DNA of 11,736 nt from Candidatus Margulisiibacteriota bacterium (GTDB taxonomy: Bacteria; Margulisbacteria; Termititenacia; Termititenacales; Termititenacaceae): contig JAITIS010000083.1 of NCBI GenBank assembly GCA_031279305.1, positions 1 to 11,736 on the forward strand, given 5' to 3'. Shown piece after piece: positions 6,528 to 11,736 of the stretch; positions within the stretch are counted from its first letter, which is position 1, and every line of letters begins with the position of its first letter. The translations under genes were made by a program, and so were the position numbers. The notes beneath the pieces are model-generated. The model saw only the letters and a list, made by a program, of their open reading frames with translations, did no database searches and had not been told where the DNA came from.

Positions 6528-6563
6528 GTATAAATTTTATACAATTATGTATAAAAAATATAC
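6528..6563. promoter_or_regulatory. Two operator-like palindromes GTATA-N5-TATAC
   Basis: GTATA-AATTT-TATAC (6528-6542) and GTATA-AAAAA-TATAC (6549-6563) have identical five-base arms and identical five-base spacers. Their centres are 21 bp apart, two helical turns, and they lie about 57 and 78 bases before the predicted transcription start at 6613. The arrangement suggests a dimeric regulator binding two sites on one DNA face. The AT-rich setting makes a chance origin possible. Confidence 0.45.
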
Positions 6564-6576
6564 ATTATTTCTCTAA

Positions 6577-6606
6577 TTTGACATTTTTGTCAAAAAAGTA
6601 TATTAT
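6577..6606 (+). promoter_or_regulatory. Strong sigma-70-type promoter with overlapping palindrome
   Basis: A consensus -35 TTGACA (6578-6583) and TATTAT (6601-6606) are separated by exactly 17 bases. The -35 lies inside a perfect palindrome, TTTGACA-TTTT-TGTCAAA (6577-6594), which could be a repressor site. The start would be near 6613, giving a leader of about 34 bases with AGGAG at 6634-6638. Confidence 0.75.
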
Positions 6607-6646
6607 GTAGCGGCTTTTTTCAGTATTAAAAATAGGAGATACGGCG

Positions 6647-7054
6647 ATGAGCAAAGCGGAAAAACTGCAAAAAGAGGCGAAAGTGGCCGATCAATCCGCG
6701 GATATTATCTATGCGGAAAATGTAGCCTGCGCCAATTCCGGCGTGAATTCCATCAACGCCGGGCGCGCGGAAGTGTCTTATTCCGGTGTCGGCGTGCTCA
6801 AGGCGCAGAAAGTCGGCCAGATCGAGCATTCCGGTATCGGCATCCTAAAAGCCGGGGAAGTTGCCCAGAAAAACTGCGGCAATGCGGTGATCGTCGCCCA
6901 AAAACTGCAGACTGATTCGGCGCGCGCGCTGGTGACTATCGCGGACAATATCGAGGGCGATGTGCGCACCGTGTTGGATAAAAAAGGCGTAGCCGCGCTG
7001 GGGCTGATTCTGGCCTCGATACTGTTGTTTTTCCGCTTTATCCGTCGCAGATAG
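6647..7054 (+). CDS. Small repeat protein with C-terminal membrane anchor, unknown function
   Basis: 135 residues, not a family I recognise. After a charged N-terminus (1-20) come about four imperfect 15-16-residue repeats between residues 23 and 88. They align on S31-G32, S46-G47, S62-G63 and C77-G78, with lines such as SGVGVLKAQ (46-54) and SGIGILKAG (62-70). Alternating small and branched hydrophobic residues with short turns are what a small beta-solenoid (bactofilin-like) would show. Residues 114-131 form one transmembrane segment ending in FIRRR, so the bulk may face the cytoplasm or sit between membrane-tethered partners. AGGAG (6634-6638) precedes the ATG. The stop codon overlaps the Shine-Dalgarno of the radical SAM gene, so the two are very probably one operon under the strong promoter upstream. 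Confidence 0.75.
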   Translation: MSKAEKLQKEAKVADQSADIIYAENVACANSGVNSINAGRAEVSYSGVGVLKAQKVGQIEHSGIGILKAGEVAQKNCGNAVIVAQKLQTDSARALVTIADNIEGDVRTVLDKKGVAALGLILASILLFFRFIRRR

Positions 7055-7063
7055 GAGCTTCAA

Positions 7064-8182
7064 ATGAATAAAAATATTGTCACTTACTCGCGTTCCGCGA
7101 CGATCAATCTCTCGCGCATTTGCTCGGCGCTCTGCGATTACTGTTCCTATCCGGTCAACAATCTGGACCAAAATCAATTTGAGCTGGTCATCCCGTACTC
7201 GACGATCAAACTTTGCGCGCAGGCCAAGAAAGCCGGCGCCAAAGAAGTGATGTTTCAGGCCGGCGAGCGTCCGGACAATTTTTCCGCTGTGCGCGCCCGG
7301 CTGGACCTCTGGGGTTTCAGCTCCTATATCGAATACGTGTACACGGTCTGCGAGCTAGTTTTTCTGGAAGGGCTTTTGCCGTCCATCAATATCGGCTATA
7401 TTTCCAAAGAAGAAATGCAGATCATCCGGCGGATGTCCGCCTCGATATATATGATGATCGACTGCGCCGACGAGCGTATCCTGCAAAAGTACTCGCCGCG
7501 CAAAACCCTGCAGTCCAGGGTGGAGACGATTTCTTACGCCGGCGCGGGTAAAGTGCCGGTGACCACCGGCATTTTGGTGGGACTGGGCGAGTCCGACCGA
7601 AGCCGCCGCGAGGCTCTGGAGATCATCAAAGCCCTGCACGGAGAATACGGCAATATTCAGAATGTGGAGATCAGGCCTTACGAGCCGTCTGGCGGCAAGT
7701 TTGAGCCGAAAGAAGTCAAAAAAAGCGATCTGCTCAGAGTAATAGAAACCGCCCGCAGGATCCTGCCGGAAGATGTGCCATTGACGGCGCCGGGCGCCGG
7801 CAATGAGCAGGCGCGGTCTTTTATCAATGCCGGGGTGCGGGATCTGGGCGCTTACGATGTCGCCGAGGAGAAAGCCCTCGGGCGGAATTACGGGCAGGAG
7901 TTGAGCGTTCTGGAAAAATATCTCCAGAAAAAAGGCTTGGGTTTGCAGCGGCGCCTGCCGATATTTTCTAAATATATTGTGGAAAATTGGTATTCCCGCA
8001 AACTGGCGCAGGTGCTTGACCGCTACAAAGCCCTGTTAAAAAATTCCGCCGAGGTGGATTTGGAAAATATCGGCGACGGTTTTGCGGAAGAGCTGGCGCT
8101 GGACGTCCCGCGCAAAAACGCCGCGCCGCCCAAACGCCGCAAAGCCGGAAAAACGGCCAATCACCCCAGAAAAAAACGCTAG
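7064..8182 (+). CDS. CofG-like radical SAM protein
   Basis: Radical SAM enzyme of 372 residues whose closest recognisable relative is CofG (FO synthase subunit 1, deazaflavin/F420 synthesis). The iron-sulfur motif CX3CX2C is Cys20, Cys24, Cys27. The N-terminal TYSRSATINLSRICSALC, GERP (67-70), IEYVYTVCELVFLEGLLPSI (89-108), MSASIYMM (124-131) and TTGILVGLGES (167-177) all align with CofG. However, the usual GSPDK and NFRAKPGTPM-type segments are replaced by SPRKTLQSR (144-152) and RPYEPSGGKF (204-213), and no cofH is in the window. A lysine/arginine-rich tail (about 350-372) follows the barrel and may bind RNA, lipid or a partner. It could be a true CofG or a paralogue with another substrate. 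AGGAG (7053-7057) sits over the previous gene's stop codon, so translation is linked to the solenoid-like membrane protein. Confidence 0.8.
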   Translation: MNKNIVTYSRSATINLSRICSALCDYCSYPVNNLDQNQFELVIPYSTIKLCAQAKKAGAKEVMFQAGERPDNFSAVRARLDLWGFSSYIEYVYTVCELVFLEGLLPSINIGYISKEEMQIIRRMSASIYMMIDCADERILQKYSPRKTLQSRVETISYAGAGKVPVTTGILVGLGESDRSRREALEIIKALHGEYGNIQNVEIRPYEPSGGKFEPKEVKKSDLLRVIETARRILPEDVPLTAPGAGNEQARSFINAGVRDLGAYDVAEEKALGRNYGQELSVLEKYLQKKGLGLQRRLPIFSKYIVENWYSRKLAQVLDRYKALLKNSAEVDLENIGDGFAEELALDVPRKNAAPPKRRKAGKTANHPRKKR

Positions 8183-8188
8183 GCTTTG

Positions 8189-8197
8189 TGTTAAAAT
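8189..8197 (+). promoter_or_regulatory. Extended -10 element of the yqeG-like gene
   Basis: TGT-TAAAAT (8189-8197) fits the extended -10 form TGn-TATAAT and ends six bases before the ATG at 8204. No -35 and no Shine-Dalgarno are visible, so the message would start at or next to its start codon. Confidence 0.45.
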
Positions 8198-8203
8198 AAG
8201 CCA

Positions 8204-8725
8204 ATGCCAGCGCTGGAAACCGTCCGGGAATTATTTACCCCCAGAGAATATCTGGAAAATATTTTTGCGCTCAATCTGGCCGGCCTGCAAAATCAGGGCA
8301 TCAAACTGCTGCTGGTTGACGTGAACAACACGGTGCTGCCGGCGGACGCGGATTATCCCTCGCTGCGCGCCATACACTGGTTTGAGCAGCTGAAGCAGCA
8401 TTCTTTCCGCGCCGCGCTGATCTCCAGCGGCTGGAACAAAACCCGGCTGTCTGCTCTCGCCGAAATACTCGCTGTGCCGGTTTATGCCGGCGTGTGCAAA
8501 CCGGCGCTGCCCGCGCTGAAATCCATACTGGCGGAATACTCTCTGGCGCCGCGGGAATGCGCCATAGTCGGCGATGCTCTCTGGTCGGATGTGCTTCTGG
8601 CCAAGCTGCTCGGCGCGTATTCTGTGCTGGTCAAAAACTGCGACCAGCCCCAGCGCGCCAAAATAGGCCTGCTGAAACAGGCCAAGGGCCGGCTGTTAGA
8701 AAATTTTATTCATAAAAAAATCTAA
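8204..8725 (+). CDS. yqeG: YqeG-type HAD-superfamily protein
   Basis: 173 residues, the size of the YqeG/HAD-IIIA phosphatase family. The N-terminal LFTPREYLENIFALNLAGL and GIKLLLVDVNNTVLP (32-46) match the family layout. Motif II lies at SSG (74-76), motif III is the lysine in CKPALPALKSIL (98-109), and motif IV is VGDALWSD (122-129, Asp124 and Asp129). Motif I reads D39-V-N41-N-T instead of D-x-D-x-T: the nucleophile Asp39 is kept, but the second aspartate, the general acid/base, is asparagine. Catalysis may be weakened or changed. Gram-positive YqeG homologues sit beside a ribosome-assembly GTPase gene; that neighbour is absent here. The gene begins 21 bases after the radical SAM stop and appears to have its own promoter. 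Confidence 0.8.
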   Translation: MPALETVRELFTPREYLENIFALNLAGLQNQGIKLLLVDVNNTVLPADADYPSLRAIHWFEQLKQHSFRAALISSGWNKTRLSALAEILAVPVYAGVCKPALPALKSILAEYSLAPRECAIVGDALWSDVLLAKLLGAYSVLVKNCDQPQRAKIGLLKQAKGRLLENFIHKKI

Positions 8726-8741
8726 TGCGCCGGCCGCCGCG

Positions 8742-8770
8742 TTGTAAATAAGATTGAATAATATTAAGAT
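8742..8770 (+). promoter_or_regulatory. Candidate promoter for ebfC-recR
   Basis: TTGTAA (8742-8747) and TAAGAT (8765-8770) are 17 bases apart in a 69-base intergenic gap. The predicted start near 8777 leaves an 18-base leader containing the Shine-Dalgarno GGGAGG. Confidence 0.5.
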
Positions 8771-8794
8771 AACTAAAAAGACGGGAGGCAAATT

Positions 8795-9109
8795 ATGTTT
8801 GGCGGGCTGGGCGATATGGGCAAAATGTTAAAGCAGATCGGGGAAATGAAAACCAAAATGTCCGCGGTGGAAAAAGAACTGCAGGGCATAGTCATCAAAA
8901 AAACTTCGCGCGACGGCGCCCTAGAAGTGGAAATCAGCGGCAAGATGCGACTCAAAAGCGTGCGCCTGCTCAAAGAGCTGAATGCAGACCGCAGTCAGGC
9001 GGAAAAAACTATATTTGAAACAATCAGCGCGGCGCTGGATGAGGTCAGCGGCATAGCCCAGCAGAAATTATCAGCCGTGACCGGCGGTCTCAAACTGCCC
9101 GGATTGTAA
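8795..9109 (+). CDS. ebfC: YbaB/EbfC nucleoid-associated protein
   Basis: 104-residue YbaB/EbfC-family DNA-binding protein. The family opening MFGGLGDMGKMLKQ leads into a helix with MKTKMSAVEKELQGI. A small sheet contains GALEVEISGKMRLKSVRL, where the family's usual VxVxxNG is slightly varied, and a long helix follows. YbaB binds DNA as a tweezer-like dimer and is usually encoded just upstream of recR, as here. The ATG is preceded by GGGAGG with good spacing. dnaX, often the gene before it, is not present. The recR start lies five bases after the stop codon. Confidence 0.95.
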   Translation: MFGGLGDMGKMLKQIGEMKTKMSAVEKELQGIVIKKTSRDGALEVEISGKMRLKSVRLLKELNADRSQAEKTIFETISAALDEVSGIAQQKLSAVTGGLKLPGL

Positions 9110-9114
9110 AAAAT

Positions 9115-9702
9115 ATGGGGCCCCTGGACGAACTGTCCGGTTATTTCCAAAAAATGCCCTCGATCGGCGCGCGCTCGGCCAAACGGCTGGCTTTTTTTAT
9201 ACTCTCCCAGCCGCAGAACTGGGTGGACGGCTTTATGCATTCCCTGCAGGATGTGAAAAAAAATGTGCGCTACTGCTCGCAGTGCCACAATATCACGCTG
9301 ACCGATCCTTGCGCGATTTGCCGGGACCCCGGACGCGACCGGACGCTGCTGTGCGTGGTGGCTGATCCGCGCGACCAGCAGGCTATCGAAAAGATCGGCT
9401 ACCGGGGGCTGTACCATATACTAGGCGGGCTCATCTCGCCGCTGGACAGCATCACGCCGGAAATTTTGAAAATAGACGATCTGGCGCAGAAAATAAAAAA
9501 ACAGAAATTTCAAGAAGTTTTTTTTGCCATAAATCCCACCGTCGAGGGCGAAGCGACTATATTGTATATTGCGGATTTATTGCAGGACTGCGCGGTGAAA
9601 ATGACCCGCATCGCCTACGGCCTGCCTACCGGCGCGAACATCGACTATGCGGATGAGCTGACGGTGTCCAGAGCCTATGAAGGGCGGGTTGTCATAAATT
9701 AA
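9115..9702 (+). CDS. recR: Recombination mediator RecR
   Basis: 195 residues, close to the usual 198-200. RecR works with RecO (and RecF) to load RecA on gapped DNA. The N-terminal helix-hairpin-helix contains MPSIGARSAKRLAFFIL (14-30). The four-cysteine zinc finger is Cys54, Cys57, Cys66 and Cys69. The Toprim domain begins at LLCVVADPRDQQAIE (78-92) and contains GGLISPLDSITPE (104-116) and NPTVEGEATILYIADLL (140-156). The C-terminal YGLPTGANIDYADELTVSRAYEGR (168-191) is the family ending, with AYEGR where ALEGR is usual. There is no Shine-Dalgarno; ebfC ends five bases earlier, so translation is probably coupled. Its stop codon overlaps the convergent prs stop by four bases. Confidence 0.97.
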   Translation: MGPLDELSGYFQKMPSIGARSAKRLAFFILSQPQNWVDGFMHSLQDVKKNVRYCSQCHNITLTDPCAICRDPGRDRTLLCVVADPRDQQAIEKIGYRGLYHILGGLISPLDSITPEILKIDDLAQKIKKQKFQEVFFAINPTVEGEATILYIADLLQDCAVKMTRIAYGLPTGANIDYADELTVSRAYEGRVVIN

Positions 9703-10652
9703 ATATCGTACAGCTCGCTGATCGACGTGTGCTCGTGATTGCGCTTGATGACCTCGGCGAATAACGGCACCGTGTCGATAATCGCCAGATTTTTTATTTT
9801 TTGGCTCTGCGGGATAGTGTTCGTGACGACGATCTCCTTAAACCGGCAGGCGTTCAATCTCTGCGCCGCCGGCCCGGAAAACACCGCGTGGGTCGCGGCC
9901 ACATAGACCGCTTTGGCGCCGTGCGCGGTCAAGACAGCCAAAGCGTTCTGGATGGAGCCCGCCGTGTCGATAATATCGTCGTAGATGACGCAGTTTTTGC
10001 CTTTGACGTTGCCGATGACGTGCAGGACTTCCGAGACATTGTGATCGGGACGGGATTTATGCAGGATAGCCAGCTCCACGCCGAGTTTGTCGGCCAGTTT
10101 TTTACAGGCTTTGGCGCGCCCGGTGTCCGGCGAAACCACGACATAGTCTTTGGTCTGCCCGCCGATGATATCGCGGAAATATTTGACGAATAGCACCAGC
10201 GAATTTAGGTGATCCACCGGCACGTTGAAAAACCCTTGGATCTGATCAGCGTGCAGGTCCATCGTGATGATCCGGTCTATGCCGGCGGCCTCCAGCAGAT
10301 TGGCGATCAGGCGCGCGGTGATCGGCTCGCGGCTGGCGGATTTTTTGTCCTGCCTGCTGTAGGGAAAATGCGGCACGATAACATTGATCGAGCGGGCGGA
10401 GGCGCGTTTGCAGGAATCCACCGCGATGAGCAGCTCCAGCACGTCGTTGTTCACATCCGCGGTGGCGGTCTGCACCAGATACACCTCGTGGCCGCGGATG
10501 TTTTCGGTGACTCTGGTATATAGCTCGCCGCAGCTAAATCTGGAGAGCTTGATATTGCCGCGGGAAATCTCCAGCGTGTCGGAGATGCGGTTGGCTAGAT
10601 CCGGGTGGGAGCTTAGAGAGAACACGCGCAGTTCGCCATTGATCTTGCCCAT
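9699..10652 (-). CDS. prs: Ribose-phosphate pyrophosphokinase (PRPP synthase)
   Basis: Class I PRPP synthase of 317 residues, making phosphoribosyl pyrophosphate from ribose 5-phosphate and ATP for nucleotide, histidine and NAD synthesis. FSCGELYTRVTENIRGHEVYLVQ lies near the N-terminus. The flexible catalytic loop is YSRQDKKSASREPITARL, and DLHADQIQGFFNVPVDHL is the metal/ATP site. VSPDTGRAKACKKLADKLG belongs to the DTGR subtype rather than DxGG. The PRPP loop is DDIIDTAGS and the C-terminal site is ATHAVFSGPAAQRL. Length and motif order are complete. AGGAG lies six bases before the ATG. The gene is divergent from the PF06695-type gene and convergent on recR. Confidence 0.98.
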   Translation of the reverse strand: MGKINGELRVFSLSSHPDLANRISDTLEISRGNIKLSRFSCGELYTRVTENIRGHEVYLVQTATADVNNDVLELLIAVDSCKRASARSINVIVPHFPYSRQDKKSASREPITARLIANLLEAAGIDRIITMDLHADQIQGFFNVPVDHLNSLVLFVKYFRDIIGGQTKDYVVVSPDTGRAKACKKLADKLGVELAILHKSRPDHNVSEVLHVIGNVKGKNCVIYDDIIDTAGSIQNALAVLTAHGAKAVYVAATHAVFSGPAAQRLNACRFKEIVVTNTIPQSQKIKNLAIIDTVPLFAEVIKRNHEHTSISELYDI

Positions 10653-10681
10653 AGACGCTCCTTTGCCAAAAGAGTTTGACT

Positions 10682-10710
10682 ATCCTATAACATCGCGGGG
10701 TTTTTGTAAA
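10682..10710 (-). promoter_or_regulatory. Candidate prs promoter
   Basis: On the minus strand TTTACA (10710-10705) and TAGGAT (10687-10682) are 17 bases apart. Transcription would start near 10675, giving a leader of about 22 bases that includes the AGGAG ribosome binding site of prs. Confidence 0.45.
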
Positions 10711-10727
10711 ATTTTGCCGGACGCTTA

Positions 10728-10756
10728 TTGTTTTATTTTAGCGGATGCGTTTTAAT
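10728..10756 (+). promoter_or_regulatory. Candidate promoter of the PF06695-type gene
   Basis: TTGTTT (10728-10733) and TTTAAT (10751-10756) are separated by 17 bases. The GTG start at 10762 lies five bases beyond the -10 and no Shine-Dalgarno is visible, so the transcript is probably leaderless. Confidence 0.45.
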
Positions 10757-10761
10757 TTACC

Positions 10762-11235
10762 GTGCTAAATCTGCTGATCGTTTTTCTGATCTCCGCCGTC
10801 CCCCTGCTGGAACTGCGCGCCTCTGTGCCGTACGGCATTCTGGCCGGACTGCCGCCCCTGACCGTCCTGCTGATAAGCATAGCCGGTTCTTGGCTGCCGT
10901 CTTTTTTTGTGGTTTTTGCGCTGGGGCACATCGAGCCGCTTTTGCGCAGGCTAAAATTTTTGAACGGCCTGTTGGACAGGATTTACGCCAAAACCAGGGC
11001 CAAAAGCGCGGGTATTCAGGAGCTGGAATTCTGGGGGCTGCTGTTTTTTGTCGGGGCGCCGCTGCCGGGCACCGGCGTGTGGACCGGCTCGCTGGCCGGT
11101 TATCTGCTGGGGCTGAAACGCTGGAAAATAATCCTCGCCGCTCTGCTCGGCACGACGCTGGCCGGCGTTATTATGACGCTCATTTTGACGCTGGGTATTT
11201 CCGGCTGGGAATGGCTGTTCAAATCTTTAGCTTGA
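10762..11235 (+). CDS. Small membrane protein of the PF06695 (putative small multidrug export) family
   Basis: 157-residue integral membrane protein. Hydrophobic segments at about 3-15, 30-56, 90-116 and 121-146 suggest four membrane spans. Family signatures are PLLELRASVPYGI (14-26) and VGAPLPGTGVWTGSLAGYLLGL (97-118). The two half-motifs, PLLELR and PLPGTG, suggest re-entrant loops. The family name implies small-molecule export, but I know of no firmly established substrate, so the role is open. GTG is the only plausible start; the family's conserved N-terminal helix begins within five residues of it. Its last 17 bases overlap the convergent end of smpB. Confidence 0.85.
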   Translation: MLNLLIVFLISAVPLLELRASVPYGILAGLPPLTVLLISIAGSWLPSFFVVFALGHIEPLLRRLKFLNGLLDRIYAKTRAKSAGIQELEFWGLLFFVGAPLPGTGVWTGSLAGYLLGLKRWKIILAALLGTTLAGVIMTLILTLGISGWEWLFKSLA

Positions 11236-11662
11236 AATCCCGGCGCAGCTCGCGGTCGATATCGCGCTGTTTTTTTTGTTCTTTTTTGTTGTAGAGTTTC
11301 CGCGGTTTGCCCAGCCCCAGCAAAACCTTGACGTAGCGGTTATGCTTGAGATAAACCTTGAGCGGCACCAAGTAGAGTTTTTTTTGCGCGGCTTTGCCGG
11401 CGAGTTTATTGATCTCGCCGCGCTGGAGCAGGAGCTTGCGCTCTCTCGTCTCCGGCAGATTGTGCCTGTTGCCCTGCAGATAGGGCGCGATGTGCATATT
11501 GACGATGTACGCCTCGCCGTCTTTGACGCGCGCGTAACTTTCTTTGATGCTGGCGTTGCCAGCGCGGATGGATTTAACCTCGCAGCCGGCCAGCGCGATG
11601 CCGGCCTCGACGGTCTCCAGTATTTCATAGTCAAATCCAGCTTTGCGGTTAAATATTTCCAC
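11219..11662 (-). CDS. smpB: SsrA-binding protein SmpB
   Basis: 147 residues. SmpB binds the tRNA-like end of tmRNA and delivers it to stalled ribosomes. Family blocks are NRKAGFDYEILETVEAGIAL (5-24), AGCEVKSIRAGNASIKESYA (25-44, usually GTEVKSLR), HIAPYLQGNRHNLPETRERK (57-76) and LVPLKVYLKHNRYVKVLLGL (98-117). The C-terminal tail GKPRKLYNKKEQKKQRDIDR (118-137) replaces the usual DKR by N125-K-K. The start is GTG, with no Shine-Dalgarno; on the minus strand TGC-TATATT (11677-11669), an extended -10, ends six bases upstream. The tmRNA gene itself is not in the window. Confidence 0.97.
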   Translation of the reverse strand: MEIFNRKAGFDYEILETVEAGIALAGCEVKSIRAGNASIKESYARVKDGEAYIVNMHIAPYLQGNRHNLPETRERKLLLQRGEINKLAGKAAQKKLYLVPLKVYLKHNRYVKVLLGLGKPRKLYNKKEQKKQRDIDRELRRDFKLKI

Positions 11663-11668
11663 CGGCGT

Positions 11669-11677
11669 AATATAGCA
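11669..11677 (-). promoter_or_regulatory. Extended -10 element upstream of smpB
   Basis: The minus strand reads TGC-TATATT just before ACGCCG and the GTG start. This fits TGn-TATAAT in five of six hexamer positions. The weak -35 region is typical of extended -10 promoters, and initiation would fall at the start codon. Confidence 0.45.
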
Positions 11678-11736
11678 TATCGGTGTCCGCTTGGGGCGCG
11701 GGCGGAGAGCTTAGCCGGGGATATTTTGCAGTTCCT

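Noticed and set aside
10728..11294. 188-codon frame overlapping the PF06695-type gene
   Set aside because: Out-of-frame shadow; the GTG-started frame at 10762 carries the conserved family motifs.
11649..11736. Minus-strand open frame entering from the right edge and ending TAA inside smpB (C-terminus ...DTDMLYYAGGNI)
   Set aside because: Only 28 codons are visible and that length without a stop is not significant in GC-rich DNA; it could be the end of an upstream gene overlapping smpB, but cannot be supported here.

Overview
The window is bacterial, compact and protein-dense, with about ten housekeeping genes and a short accessory stretch in the middle. Coding DNA is fairly GC-rich, yet lysine is written almost always AAA and homopolymer A/T tracts are common. 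The gene set is MEP isoprenoid synthesis (ispF), trans-translation (smpB), ybaB/ebfC-recR, a membrane-anchored ApbE flavin transferase and a CofG-like radical SAM enzyme. This suggests a free-living or uncultivated bacterial lineage, but I cannot place it to phylum from sequence alone. The one clear tRNA does not encode its CCA end.

Layout. (1) Bases 1-658 hold RNA-type sequence. There is a tRNA-like element on the minus strand at 53-130 and a complete tRNA-Leu with anticodon AAG at 185-267. A hairpin-rich 390-base stretch then leads up to valS. It repeats the last 19 bases of the tRNA region exactly at 459-477 and imperfectly at 560-584, and it can fold into a multibranched RNA. (2) valS (659-3256) runs tail to tail into apbE (minus, 3257-4213). 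apbE is divergent from ispF across only 21 bp, and ispF is followed immediately by a SpoU-family RNA methyltransferase. (3) The accessory centre has a predicted membrane-anchored zinc metallopeptidase (5462-6514). An AT-rich regulatory region follows, with two identical-arm palindromes and a near-consensus promoter. That promoter drives a repeat-containing tail-anchored protein (6647-7054) and a CofG-like radical SAM protein (7064-8182). (4) Next come a YqeG-type HAD protein, then ybaB/ebfC and recR. (5) prs lies on the minus strand, divergent from a PF06695-type membrane protein, which overlaps smpB tail to tail at the right edge.

Expression signals are of two kinds. valS, the repeat protein, the radical SAM gene, ebfC and prs have ordinary Shine-Dalgarno sequences. 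apbE, ispF, the metallopeptidase, yqeG, the PF06695 gene and smpB instead have a -10-like hexamer ending only 5-7 bases before the start codon and no Shine-Dalgarno, the arrangement expected of leaderless mRNAs.

The most interesting parts are the tRNA-derived, structured valS leader; the bidirectional, apparently leaderless apbE/ispF promoter; and the operator-promoter-solenoid-radical SAM unit at 6528-8182, whose function I cannot name.
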